Shown: positions 45,496 to 53,991 of the stretch, piece after piece
Position numbering within the stretch: the stretch's first letter is position 1
Layout: every line of letters starts with the position of its first letter
Assembly (NCBI RefSeq): GCF_003667565.1
Contig: NZ_RCUX01000002.1
Span: 1 to 64,000, forward strand
Length of the DNA stretch: 64,000 nt
Direction of reading: 5' to 3'
Source of the DNA: Mycetocola tolaasinivorans
GTDB lineage: Bacteria > Actinomycetota > Actinomycetes > Actinomycetales > Microbacteriaceae
Program-made: the position numbers and the translations under genes
The notes under the pieces: model-generated
Told to the model about the DNA's origin: nothing
Databases searched by the model: none
Seen by the model: the letters and a program-made list of their open reading frames with translations, nothing else

Positions 45496-46122
45496 ATGAA
45501 CGCAGTGAAGAACCTGGATGCGACCATCGCCGAGCTGATCGAGGTGGGAGCCGATGCCGTGCGCGCGGGCCTCGCCCTGGCCAGCGGAGGCAACCTCTCC
45601 GCACGCGTGGCGGAGGGCTTCGTGGTGACCGGATCGGGCACCTGGCTGGATCGCCTCACCGCGGAGGATTTCACCGTCATGAGCCTCTCCGGCGAGGTAC
45701 TCTCGGGCACGAGCCCGTCGAGCGAGTGGAAGCTGCACCAGCGCACCTACCAGGAGCGTCCCGACATCAACGCGGTGGTGCACGTGCACCCGCAGCACGC
45801 GGTGCTCGTGGACGCTCTGGGGCACCGGATTCGCCTGATTACCCTGGACCACGCGTACTACGTGAAGTCGATTGGGACCACGCCGTTCGCCCCGAACGGC
45901 TCGGACCGCCTCGCCGACACCGCCGCCGAGCAGGCACGCGAGCACAACTGCGTGATTCTCTCGAACCACGGCTGCTCAGCCCTCGGCGACACCATCTCCA
46001 TGGCGTACCGCCGCGCGCTCAACCTGGAAGAAGCCGCGACCGCGACCTACCGCGCGCTGCTTCTGGGCGATGGTTCTACGGAGTTCCCGGCCGCGGAGTT
46101 CAGCGCGCTGCACCACGCCTAG
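45496..46122 (+). CDS. Class II aldolase/adducin family protein
   Basis: Zn-dependent aldolase or epimerase of the L-fuculose-phosphate aldolase / AraD family. In 208 residues the key features are ASGGNLSARV (phosphate loop), TGSGTWLDRL, the general-base Glu in SSEWKLHQ, and the metal ligands VVHVHPQHA (two His) and NHGCSALG (third His). Start ATG after GTGAAAGGA. Together with the permease and the FGGY kinase it fits import, phosphorylation and retro-aldol cleavage of a sugar or polyol-derived ketose phosphate, giving dihydroxyacetone phosphate plus an aldehyde (inference). Confidence 0.88.
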   Translation: MNAVKNLDATIAELIEVGADAVRAGLALASGGNLSARVAEGFVVTGSGTWLDRLTAEDFTVMSLSGEVLSGTSPSSEWKLHQRTYQERPDINAVVHVHPQHAVLVDALGHRIRLITLDHAYYVKSIGTTPFAPNGSDRLADTAAEQAREHNCVILSNHGCSALGDTISMAYRRALNLEEAATATYRALLLGDGSTEFPAAEFSALHHA

Positions 46123-46130
46123 ACGGGCAG

Positions 46131-47435
46131 CTACCGTGCCGCGTGCGGTACCGGGATGTCGAGCTCGGCCTCGATCCGTTCGATCTCCCGCAGCACCGCG
46201 GTGCGGCGCGGGGAACAGGCGGGCAGGAGCCGTAGACAGGTCTCCCAGACCTCGAGGTCGTCCCGGCCGTGCGGGCCGCGGGCATATTCGAGCAGGGTGT
46301 CGACGGATGCCCCCGCGAGCAGCGATTCGCGGAGGCGTCCGCGCACCTGCTCACGGATCGAGACGACGCCCGGGGCGTGCGATGAGGGCAGGATATCGCC
46401 GGAAAACGCGGCGAGGGCCTGCCGGTGGGCACCACGATCAAGCAGGGCAAGGACTCGGTGGACATCGGTTTCCCAGGCCGGTTCGAGCCGGTAGGGGCGC
46501 GATTCAAGCACCGGGCCGCCCGCACGCTCGAGCACGCGGCGCAGCCGCACGATTTCGGCCCGCAGGGTCACGAGCGGTGCCTCGGACTCATACAGCTGAT
46601 CGGCCAGCTGCTCGGCCGTGAGCCCGCGCGGGTGCCAGGCGAGGAGCATCAGGATTTCCGCATGGCGGGCGCTGAGAAGTACCTCGGTGCAGGTGCCGTT
46701 CAGCACACCCAGGTCGTGACCGAGCACCGCGATCCGGGCGGCCGGCTGTGGGCGCGCCGCCGCGGTAACCGGTGCAAGCTCGGGTGCCGGTGCGGGCCCG
46801 GGTGCGGTCGCGGCCGTGATCGACGCGGCCGCCGCCGCGCGCAGCCGGCGCACCAGGATCTCCTGCTGCAGCGCATGGGCGGCCGCGATTAGGAGGCGCT
46901 CGCCCTGCCCGCGGATCGCCCCGGCACGGTCGGTGAGGTCGAGTACCCCGAGGATCACCCCGGTTTCGGGATCGCGCAGCGGTACGGCAAGGCAACTCCA
47001 GGTGTGTGCCGCGGGCAGGAAGTGTTCGTCGTGGTGTACGCGCACCGGGTGACCGAGTGCGAGCGCGGTGCTCGGTGCGCTCGTGCCGACCGCGGCCTCG
47101 GACCAGTCGGTGCCGGGCATGAACCGCATCGATTCGGCGGCGGAGCGCAGGTGATGATCGCCCTCGACCCAGAGCAGCCGCCCGTCGGCGTCACCGAGCG
47201 CAAACAGTGCGCCACAGTCACGGACATTTTCGCCAAGGAGCAGGGTGCGTGCGACCGGAATGAGCTCGTTCCAGGGGCTGCTCTCGCGCTGACACCTCAG
47301 CTCCTCTTCGGCGAGGAGGCGCCGTGCTGAACCGGCGAGGGGATCCACTCGCAGCTCGTGGGAGCGACTCCAGGACTGCGAAACCAGGTCACGCTGGCGC
47401 GGTGACTGCGCTGAAGAGGTTACCGTGGCCCACAC
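46131..47435 (-). CDS. GAF-domain transcriptional regulator of the adjacent alcohol dehydrogenase
   Basis: Signal-sensing regulator. In 434 residues, about 1-75 are helical with an AcoR-like opening (SQSWSRSHELRVDPL), 75-190 are a GAF domain (LGDADGRLLWVEGDHHLR, GTDWSEAAVGTSAPSTALALGHPVRVHHDEHFL, VILGVLDLTDRAG), 205-245 an Ala/Pro linker, and 250-330 an OmpR/SARP-like winged helix (LSARHAEILMLLAWHPRGLTAEQLADQLYE). There is no sigma-54 AAA domain although the N-terminal half resembles AcoR. GTG start directly after an in-frame TAG. Divergent from the Zn alcohol dehydrogenase; the pairing suggests activation by an alcohol or aldehyde. Confidence 0.82.
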   Translation of the reverse strand: MWATVTSSAQSPRQRDLVSQSWSRSHELRVDPLAGSARRLLAEEELRCQRESSPWNELIPVARTLLLGENVRDCGALFALGDADGRLLWVEGDHHLRSAAESMRFMPGTDWSEAAVGTSAPSTALALGHPVRVHHDEHFLPAAHTWSCLAVPLRDPETGVILGVLDLTDRAGAIRGQGERLLIAAAHALQQEILVRRLRAAAAASITAATAPGPAPAPELAPVTAAARPQPAARIAVLGHDLGVLNGTCTEVLLSARHAEILMLLAWHPRGLTAEQLADQLYESEAPLVTLRAEIVRLRRVLERAGGPVLESRPYRLEPAWETDVHRVLALLDRGAHRQALAAFSGDILPSSHAPGVVSIREQVRGRLRESLLAGASVDTLLEYARGPHGRDDLEVWETCLRLLPACSPRRTAVLREIERIEAELDIPVPHAAR

Positions 47436-47617
47436 GACACTACCCTTTCGGTCCGTTCCGAGCGGCCGTAGCCGGCCGAAATTGCGGCCCGGGAGGAATC
47501 GTCCTGCGCACCTGCCTGTGGGCTGCTTTTGAGGCCAGTCTAGGCCAAAATCCCGAGCCGCGACGGCTTTTCATCACGCCGGTTATACGGCGCAACCGAA
47601 TGCAACCTGCGCGGTCC

Positions 47618-47644
47618 TACCATGGGGGTGACCAACGGGTCACC
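47618..47644 (+). promoter_or_regulatory. Candidate -10 box and operator upstream of the alcohol dehydrogenase
   Basis: TACCAT (47618-47623) could be a -10 box. GGTGACC-AACG-GGTCACC (47627-47644) is a perfect 7-bp inverted repeat right at the predicted start, 58 nt before the gene. No clear -35. The remaining 267-nt gap to the regulator shows only weaker GC-rich repeats. Confidence 0.4.
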
Positions 47645-47702
47645 GCCCCCTGGTGTCGTTATCACGGTCGGGGCGATTAGTTTCCAGATGAATGGAGAAA
47701 AC

Positions 47703-48728
47703 GTGTCGAACACGATGCGCGCCGCCGTTGCCCACTCCGCCGGGGCACCCCTCACCATCGATGAGGTTCAGATCCCGACCCCGGGAAAAGGTCAGGCCCT
47801 GGTAAAGGTTCTCACCACCGGTGTGTGCCACACCGACCTGCACGCCGTCGAGGGTGACTGGCCCGTTCCGCCGAAGTCTCCGCTGATCCCGGGCCACGAG
47901 GGTGTCGGCACCGTCGTCGCCGTCGGCGAGGGCGTCACCGATCTCGCCGTGGGCGACCTGGTTGGTAACGCCTGGCTGTGGTCCGCCTGTGGCACCTGCC
48001 AGTACTGCCGCACCGGCTGGGAAACCCTCTGTGAGAAGCAGCAGAACGGCGGATACTCCGTAGACGGCAGCTTCGGCGAGTACATGCTGGTGGACGCCAC
48101 CTATGCGGCCCGTCTCGACCCGAGCGTCGACCCGGTCGAAATCGCCCCCATCCTCTGCGCCGGTGTGACGGTGTACAAGGGCCTCAAGGTGACCGACGCC
48201 CGCCCCGGCCAGTGGGTCGCGATCTCCGGCATCGGTGGCCTCGGCCACATCGCCGTGCAGTACGCGGTGGCCATGGGATTCAAGGTCGTGGCGATCGACG
48301 TCGATGACGCCAAGCTCGACCTCGCCCGCCGCCACGGTGCCGTCGTCACCGTCAACGCGCTGAAGGAGGACCCGGCCGAGGTGATCCAGGAACAGACCGG
48401 CGGTGTGCACGGCGTACTCGTGACCGCCGTGCACCCGCAGGCCTTCGGCCAGGCGCTCGCCATTGCCCGCCGCGGTGCCACCATCGTGTTCAACGGTCTG
48501 CCCCCGGGTGACTTCCCGGCAAACATCTTCGACATCGTGCTGCGCGGTCTGACCATTCGCGGATCGATCGTGGGCACCCGTCAGGACATGATCGAGGCCG
48601 TACAGTTCTACACCGACGGCAAGGTTGTGCCCACCGTGGAGACCGCCGCCCTTGACGAGATCAACGACGTGTTCGACCGGATGAAGCGCGGCGCGATCGA
48701 CGGCCGCATCGTGATGGACCTGCGCTAG
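47703..48728 (+). CDS. adhP: Zinc-dependent alcohol dehydrogenase (AdhP type)
   Basis: NAD-dependent oxidation of primary alcohols such as ethanol to aldehydes, or the reverse. The 341 residues are a full MDR-family AdhP: catalytic Zn ligands in TTGVCHTDLH and GHEGVG, the structural-Zn cysteines in CGTCQYCRTGWETLC, and the Rossmann loop ISGIGGLGHIAVQYA followed by an Asp for NAD preference (VVAIDVDD). The GTG at 47703 has GGAG 5 nt upstream; earlier in-frame starts lie in the operator region. Probably activated by the divergent GAF regulator. Confidence 0.93.
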   Translation: MSNTMRAAVAHSAGAPLTIDEVQIPTPGKGQALVKVLTTGVCHTDLHAVEGDWPVPPKSPLIPGHEGVGTVVAVGEGVTDLAVGDLVGNAWLWSACGTCQYCRTGWETLCEKQQNGGYSVDGSFGEYMLVDATYAARLDPSVDPVEIAPILCAGVTVYKGLKVTDARPGQWVAISGIGGLGHIAVQYAVAMGFKVVAIDVDDAKLDLARRHGAVVTVNALKEDPAEVIQEQTGGVHGVLVTAVHPQAFGQALAIARRGATIVFNGLPPGDFPANIFDIVLRGLTIRGSIVGTRQDMIEAVQFYTDGKVVPTVETAALDEINDVFDRMKRGAIDGRIVMDLR

Positions 48729-48747
48729 CCGCAGCCGCCCGTCGTCA

Positions 48748-48785
48748 CGGCGGCCCCGCACCCCGTTCGGGGAGCGGGGCCGCCG
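48748..48785. terminator. Bidirectional terminator between adhP and the copper ATPase
   Basis: 12-bp stem CGGCGGCCCCGC (48748-48759) with GCGGGGCCGCCG (48774-48785), extended by CCCC/GGGG across a GTTC loop. Convergent genes on both sides. Confidence 0.75.
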
Positions 48786-48797
48786 CTGGCTTTGGGC

Positions 48798-50984
48798 CTA
48801 GTGCGTGCGGTCCGCCCGTACCCCGTCCGCGCGCACGCCCGCCTCGGGAGAGAGGTCGAGGCGGCGCAGCAGCTGGGCGTTCGCTGCCACGATGATGGTC
48901 GAGAGCGACATCAGGATCGCGCCCACCGACATCGGCAGCACAAACCCGATGGGCGCGAGCACTCCCGCGGCCAGCGGCACCGAGAGCAGGTTGTAGCCGG
49001 CCGCCCACCAGAGGTTCTGTCGCATCTTGCGGTAGCTCGCGCGGGAGAGCTCGATCACCGAGAGCACCGAGCGGGGATCGTCGCTCGCCAGGATCACCCC
49101 GGCCGAGGCGATCGCCACGTCCGTGCCCGCGCCGATCGCGATGCCCACGTCCGCACGGGCGAGCGCCGGAGCGTCGTTTACGCCGTCGCCCACCATCGCG
49201 ACCACGTGCCCCTCGGCTTGCAGCTCGGCGACGCGCGCCGCCTTGTCCTCGGGCCGTACCCCGGCAAAGACGCGGGTGATGCCCAGCTCCGCGGCCACCG
49301 AGTGGGCCACGGCCTCGGCATCGCCGGTGATCATGACCGGTTCGATACCCAGGTGCTGCAGTGCCGCGACGGCCTCGCGAGACTCCGGCCGAACCTCATC
49401 GGCGAGCTTCAGCGCACCCACCACCTGGCCGTCGACGAGCACGTGCAGGATGATCGCGCCCTCAGCCCGCCAGGCATCGGACACCGCGAGCTCCGCTGCC
49501 GCATGCTCGGCCAGTAGACCGGGCCCGCCCACCCCCACCTCGTGAGAGCCCACGGTTGCACGCACGCCCAGCGCGGGGGCGGAGGTGAAGTTCTGCGCGG
49601 AATCCAGCGTGAGCGAGCGGTCGGCGGACGCTGCCACGATCGCGCGTGCCAGCGGATGCTCCGAATCGGACTCGGCCGCCGCCGCGAGGGCGAGCAGCTC
49701 ATCTTCGGTGAGCGTGCTCTCCGGTGCCACCGCCACGGTCTCGACCCGGGGTTCACCGCGCGTCAGGGTACCGGTCTTGTCAAAGAGCACGCTGCCGACG
49801 CCGCGCATGCTCTCGAGCGCGAGGCGGTCGGTGATCAGGATACCCCCACGGGCGGCCCGCTCGGTCGCGATCGACACCACCAGCGGAATGGCCAGCCCGA
49901 GGGCGTGCGGGCAGGCAATCACGAGCACCGTGATGGTGCGCACCACGGCGTCATCCGGCATTCCGAGCAGCACCCAGACCAGCGCGGTGATGAGCGCCGA
50001 CCCCAGGGCAAACCAGAACAGCCAGCCGGCGGCGCGATCGGCGAGGCGCTGAGCGCGCGATGAGGAGGCCTGAGCCTCGGACACCAGGCGCTGGATTCCG
50101 GCCAGGGCGGTATCGCCACCCACCGCGCTCACGCGCAGGCGCAGGCCGGAGTCGGTCGCGACGGTGCCCGCCACCACCGCGTCGCCGGGGCCGCGATGCA
50201 CCGGGCGTGACTCCCCGGTGATCATCGACTCATCGATATCCGCGGCACCGGACTCGATCCGGGCATCCGCCGGTACGCGGCCGCCCGGGCGCACCACCAC
50301 CCGATCGCCCACCCGCAGGTCGGCGGGGGAGACCCGCTCGATCGCCTCGGCGGTGCCGTCCCCGGTGAGGCGTTCGGCCTCGTCGGGCAGAAGGGCGGCG
50401 AGGGAGTCCAACGCCGAGGAGGTCTGCGCGAGCGAGCGCATTTCGATCCAGTGCCCCAGCAGCATGATCACGATGAGTAGCGCGAGCTCCCACCAGAAGT
50501 CGAGTTCGTGGCTGAGGAGGCCGAGGCTGGCACCCCAGGAGGAGACAAATGCCACGGTGATGGCCAGGGCGATGAGCAGCATCATGCCGGGCTTGCGTGC
50601 CCGCAGCTCATCCACCGCGCCGGTGAGGAAGGGTTTGCCGCCCCAGACGTACATCACCGTGCCGAGGATCGGGGAGACCCACGGGAGCCCGGGAATATCG
50701 GGGAGCGTGTAGCCGAGGATGTGGGCGAACATCCCGGAGAGCACTGTTACGGGCACGGCGATGACCAGCATGATCCAGAACAGGCGGCGGAAGACGGCCA
50801 CGTGTCCGGCGTGCCCGCCATGGCCCGCGTGGGCGTCGTGTTCCGCGTGCCCGTCGTGGCCGGAGTGCGCGTCGTGACTGGCGTGCGCGTCCTGGCCCGC
50901 GTGCGCGGAGTGATCCTCGTGTGTGTGCGCGGCCTCTCCGGGGGTGGTGCCGTGAGAGTTTCGGGTGTTCTTCTCGTCGGTCAT
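48798..50984 (-). CDS. CPH-type P1B copper-transporting ATPase (CopB-like)
   Basis: Heavy-metal efflux ATPase. The first 60 of 728 residues are His/Ala/Gly/Asp-rich (HAGHGGHAGH and similar), likely metal-binding, in place of CxxC domains. Then come eight helices, the actuator loop MITGES, the ion-binding ACPHALGLAIP (CPH near 355), the phosphorylation site DKTGT (near 400), SEHPLA, MVGDGVNDAPAL and, in the last helices, MSVGAILMSLST. CPH plus MSxST marks the P1B-3 class (Cu, possibly Cu2+ or Ag). ATG placed 7 nt after TAGCCT (leaderless), directly downstream of a CsoR-like palindrome. Confidence 0.92.
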   Translation of the reverse strand: MTDEKNTRNSHGTTPGEAAHTHEDHSAHAGQDAHASHDAHSGHDGHAEHDAHAGHGGHAGHVAVFRRLFWIMLVIAVPVTVLSGMFAHILGYTLPDIPGLPWVSPILGTVMYVWGGKPFLTGAVDELRARKPGMMLLIALAITVAFVSSWGASLGLLSHELDFWWELALLIVIMLLGHWIEMRSLAQTSSALDSLAALLPDEAERLTGDGTAEAIERVSPADLRVGDRVVVRPGGRVPADARIESGAADIDESMITGESRPVHRGPGDAVVAGTVATDSGLRLRVSAVGGDTALAGIQRLVSEAQASSSRAQRLADRAAGWLFWFALGSALITALVWVLLGMPDDAVVRTITVLVIACPHALGLAIPLVVSIATERAARGGILITDRLALESMRGVGSVLFDKTGTLTRGEPRVETVAVAPESTLTEDELLALAAAAESDSEHPLARAIVAASADRSLTLDSAQNFTSAPALGVRATVGSHEVGVGGPGLLAEHAAAELAVSDAWRAEGAIILHVLVDGQVVGALKLADEVRPESREAVAALQHLGIEPVMITGDAEAVAHSVAAELGITRVFAGVRPEDKAARVAELQAEGHVVAMVGDGVNDAPALARADVGIAIGAGTDVAIASAGVILASDDPRSVLSVIELSRASYRKMRQNLWWAAGYNLLSVPLAAGVLAPIGFVLPMSVGAILMSLSTIIVAANAQLLRRLDLSPEAGVRADGVRADRTH

Positions 50985-50991
50985 GGCACCC

Positions 50992-51014
50992 AGGCTATAC
51001 CCCCAAGGGGTATA
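50992..51014 (-). promoter_or_regulatory. CsoR-like copper operator overlapping the copper ATPase promoter
   Basis: TATACCCC-CAA-GGGGTATA (50996-51014) is a perfect 19-bp palindrome, like known CsoR operators (TACCCC...GGGGTA). On the reverse strand it runs into TAGCCT (50997-50992), the likely -10 box, 7 nt before the ATG. Confidence 0.7.
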
Positions 51015-51058
51015 CGTCTAGGCGTGACCGTTCGCCGTCAGCGAGGAGGGCTGCGTCC

Positions 51059-51907
51059 CTAGGCGGGGAAAATCTTACCGATCGGCTCGCGCTTTTCCGC
51101 CTGGAAGCGGTCCTCCGCGCGGCCGTGAGCCCAGTAGCCCGAGAGCGAGAGCTGCGAGCGCTCGAGCTCGCGCTCGGTGATGAACACCTCGCGCAGGGCC
51201 TTCATCGATTCGCGCTCGCCGTGGGCGAAGACGTGTACGCGGCCCTCGAGCCAGGTCAGGGCGGTGATCGCATCGGCGAGGAGGCGCGGGGTATCCTCGG
51301 TGCGCTCGCCACGGATGATCCAGTGCACGGCCACGCCGTCCGGGCCGCTCAGGGTCGGGCGGTCATCCTCGGACTCGATTTCGACCACCGCGATGCCGCG
51401 GGCATCCTCGGGGAGAGACTCAACGGCGGCCGCAATTGCGGGGAACGCCGACTCGTCGCCGACGAAGAGGTGCCAGTCGGCCTCCAGGTCGGGGGTGTAT
51501 GCGCCGCCGGGGCCGGCGAAGACTACGCGGTCGCCGAGTGCCGCATCGGCCGCCCAGGGGCCGGCGAGGCCCTCGTCGCCGTGCACCACGAAGTCGACAT
51601 CCAGGGTGCGCTCCTCGGTGTTGACCCGGCGCACGGTGTACGTGCGGGTCACCGGAAGGTCTTCGGGGGCGAGGGTTTCGCGCAGCGCCGCAACGTCATA
51701 GGGGGGCTCGAGCTCAAGCTCGGGCTTGGTGAAGAAAATCTTGATGTACTTATCGGTGGCGTCGTTGGAGACGAAGTCATCGAAGCCGGGGCCGCCGAGG
51801 GTCAGGCGCACGAGGTGAGGGGTCAGCCAGTTACGCGCGACCACCTCAAGGACGGTCTGCGGGCGTGCGGGGCGGCTGGGGCTGGGGGTCGTGCTCATAA
51901 TGCTCAT
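51059..51907 (-). CDS. Siderophore-interacting protein (FAD-dependent ferric reductase) 1
   Basis: Predicted NAD(P)H-dependent ferric-siderophore reductase of the ViuB/YqjH family that frees iron inside the cell. The 282 residues show an FAD domain (LVRLTLGGPGFDDF, DKYIKIFF, VTRTYTVRRV, LDVDFVVHGDEGLAGPWA) and a reductase part (LFVGDESAFPAIAAAVESL, GYWAHGRAED). The RxYTxR flavin motif is intact. ATG at 51907 follows GGACGG with a 6-nt spacer; a second in-frame ATG lies three codons later. Same strand as the copper ATPase, 74 nt upstream of it, and about 5 kb from a second copy at 57143. Confidence 0.9.
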   Translation of the reverse strand: MSIMSTTPSPSRPARPQTVLEVVARNWLTPHLVRLTLGGPGFDDFVSNDATDKYIKIFFTKPELELEPPYDVAALRETLAPEDLPVTRTYTVRRVNTEERTLDVDFVVHGDEGLAGPWAADAALGDRVVFAGPGGAYTPDLEADWHLFVGDESAFPAIAAAVESLPEDARGIAVVEIESEDDRPTLSGPDGVAVHWIIRGERTEDTPRLLADAITALTWLEGRVHVFAHGERESMKALREVFITERELERSQLSLSGYWAHGRAEDRFQAEKREPIGKIFPA

Positions 51908-52082
51908 TCTGCACCGTCCGCGCCGGAATTGCACTCGCGGTTGGCTGTTTTTGCCGTGACCCACGTTTGAGGGGTGACCTAAACCCCGGAATCACGCGGA
52001 AGTGCCCCGGCACGCTGTGGGCGAAATCCACCCGGTGCCGGTCGAATCTCCCCGGAGATAGCCCGCGAAAGCGGGTGAGGCC

Positions 52083-52880
52083 TCACGCCTCGCTCTCCGG
52101 GAGGCCGTGAGCGGCGGCGCGATCGAGCCAGTCTCGCACCAGGGGCCCCACGACTGCCGGCCGCTCGATGTGAAGGTTGTGCCCGGCACCATCGAGAACC
52201 ACAAAACTGCCGCGCGGATAGTGGCCGCGGAGTGCGAGGCCATCCTCAAACCCCACGATCTGATCCTGCCGGCCAAAGAGGTGGAGCGAGGGGGCCGCGA
52301 AGGAGGGCTGGGATAGCTCGGGATCGGGGGCGTCCGTGTATGTTTCGGTCAGGCGGTCGAGGACGACGGCATTCGCACCGCGTACTCCGGGGAGGACAAA
52401 GCGCTCAAATGCGTCCAGGGTCTCGAAGGTGTGAATGACGGCCATGCTCTCGAATTCGCCGCGGGCATCACCGGCGCGCTCCAGAACGTCGGCGTCGTGC
52501 GTGACCACCCGGTGCGCGGGCAGGGTGCGTTCGGCGTGGTTCATCCGGAAGGCCCCGGCGAGGGTGGCGAGGCCGAGGCAGCGCTCGGGCAGCGCATGCG
52601 CGAGGTGGCGCGCGATCAGCGCGCCGAAGGAGTTGCCGAGTACGGCAAACGGCTGCTGGCCGATGAGGTCCGAAACCTCGGTGAGGACGCTCGCGGCGAG
52701 CTCTCGCGGGCTACCCACCCCGGAATCCTCCGCACCCTCTGCCCAGGGGAGGTCCAGATAGATGCGCTGCCAGCCGAGATTGCCCACCATCTCCTCCAGG
52801 GGGAGCAGGATGCGATGATCCACCCCGAAGCCGTGGATCATGATGAGCGGTGTTCCCGTGCCGTGCACCCGTGCGATCAT
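52083..52880 (-). CDS. Alpha/beta hydrolase
   Basis: Serine hydrolase of unknown substrate. The 265 residues start MIARVHGTGTPLIMIHGFGVDHRI (oxyanion-hole HGFG), with the nucleophile elbow GNSFGA, the acid in LFGRQDQIVG and the catalytic His in GAGHNLH. In this iron region it could be a siderophore esterase, but nothing in the sequence shows this. ATG placed 6 nt after TAGGAT, so apparently leaderless. Divergent from the AraC regulator; same strand as the reductase at 51059. Confidence 0.88.
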   Translation of the reverse strand: MIARVHGTGTPLIMIHGFGVDHRILLPLEEMVGNLGWQRIYLDLPWAEGAEDSGVGSPRELAASVLTEVSDLIGQQPFAVLGNSFGALIARHLAHALPERCLGLATLAGAFRMNHAERTLPAHRVVTHDADVLERAGDARGEFESMAVIHTFETLDAFERFVLPGVRGANAVVLDRLTETYTDAPDPELSQPSFAAPSLHLFGRQDQIVGFEDGLALRGHYPRGSFVVLDGAGHNLHIERPAVVGPLVRDWLDRAAAHGLPESEA

Positions 52881-52886
52881 TTCCCG

Positions 52887-52892
52887 ATCCTA
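52887..52892 (-). promoter_or_regulatory. -10 box of a leaderless promoter for the alpha/beta hydrolase
   Basis: TAGGAT on the reverse strand, 6 nt before the ATG at 52880, with no Shine-Dalgarno sequence. Confidence 0.55.
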
Positions 52893-52989
52893 ACTCGACC
52901 GGTGCCTGATCGGGGAGGGGTGGGCGCTCGGCTAGGCTTCGTCGGGAGGGGTGGCCACGGCGCACCCCGACACCCGAAAGGCACGCATC

Positions 52990-53874
52990 ATGTCCTCCTC
53001 CCTGCTGGAAACCTCACGCGTGGACATCAACGTGGATAATCCGCTGGTGGACTACCTGCCCCAGGGGGAGGCACCGCGCCTCGCCTCGCACCGGATCGAA
53101 ACCCCGCCGGAGATGCGGGAGGGGCGCACCTGGCCGCTGCACGCGCACCACACCCACGAACTGCTGTGGGGGATCGAGGGCGTGGTGATCCTGCGCACCG
53201 AAACGGCGATCTATGCGGTGCCGGGCGGCGCAAGCATCTGGGTGCCCGCGGGAATCGCGCACGAGGTGCATGCGGGGCCCGGAAGCGCGCTGCTCTGCAG
53301 CTGGTTTGCCGATGAGGGGGAGCGCCCGGGCCTCGAGCACGTGGCGGTGCTGGTGACCCCGACGCTGCTGGACCAGGTGCTGGACCACCTGATGGTGCGC
53401 GACCTGAGTGCGCCGGAGCGGGCGAATGCCGAGGCCTTCGCGCTGGATCTGCTGGAGCCCACCCCGCGTCTCGTGGTGGATGTTCCGCTTCCGCACACCC
53501 CCTGGCTGCGCGTCATCACCGACGCCCTGCTGGAGCGACCCGCGGATGACCGCACGGTCGAGGAGTGGGCAGCACTCTGCCGGGTGAGCGTGCGCACCCT
53601 CATGCGACACTTTCAGGCGGAGACGGGGCTGTCGTTTTCGGGGTGGCGCACCGAGGTACGGATGCGGTTTGCCATTCAGCGTTTGACCCTCGGAGACAGC
53701 GTGGCCACGGTGGCGCGCGGCACCGGGTTTCGCACCGCTGCCGCGTTTGGTGCGGCCTTTCGAAAGCACACGGGGGTGACCCCGGGAACCTTCCTTCGGG
53801 TGGGGGTGCTCTCCGCGGCGGAGGAGGCCGAGGCGTCGTCACTCGAACGGGGCACCGAGAATCCCTCACGATGA
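52990..53874 (+). CDS. AraC-family transcriptional regulator with cupin sensor
   Basis: The 294 residues have an N-terminal cupin-like sensor (WPLHAHHTHELLWGIEG; VPGGASIWVPAGIAHEVHAG) and a C-terminal AraC DNA-binding domain with two helix-turn-helix units (TVEEWAALCRVSVRTLMRHFQAETGLSFSGWRTEVRM and VATVARGTGFRTAAAFGAAFRKHTGVTPGTF). ATG at 52990 follows GAAAGG with an 8-nt spacer. It directly precedes the iron-siderophore transporter operon on the same strand, so it may activate iron uptake when its ligand is present (inference). Confidence 0.88.
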   Translation: MSSSLLETSRVDINVDNPLVDYLPQGEAPRLASHRIETPPEMREGRTWPLHAHHTHELLWGIEGVVILRTETAIYAVPGGASIWVPAGIAHEVHAGPGSALLCSWFADEGERPGLEHVAVLVTPTLLDQVLDHLMVRDLSAPERANAEAFALDLLEPTPRLVVDVPLPHTPWLRVITDALLERPADDRTVEEWAALCRVSVRTLMRHFQAETGLSFSGWRTEVRMRFAIQRLTLGDSVATVARGTGFRTAAAFGAAFRKHTGVTPGTFLRVGVLSAAEEAEASSLERGTENPSR

Positions 53875-53956
53875 CCGATTTTTGATGTAACTCGACCAGA
53901 TTTTGCACGATACCCTCTGTTTCGGGCTTGTGGGGTGCCGTTGTCGCTGGTGATAA

Positions 53957-53975
53957 TTAGGCATCCCTTACCTAA
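53957..53975. promoter_or_regulatory. DtxR/IdeR-type iron box
   Basis: TTAGGCATCCCTTACCTAA matches 14 of 19 bases of the consensus TTAGGTTAGSCTAACCTAA, with both outer arms perfect. It lies 16 nt before the GTG of the siderophore-binding protein, where a bound Fe-repressor would block transcription. Confidence 0.78.
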
Positions 53976-53991
53976 GTCTCAGGAGTTAGCT

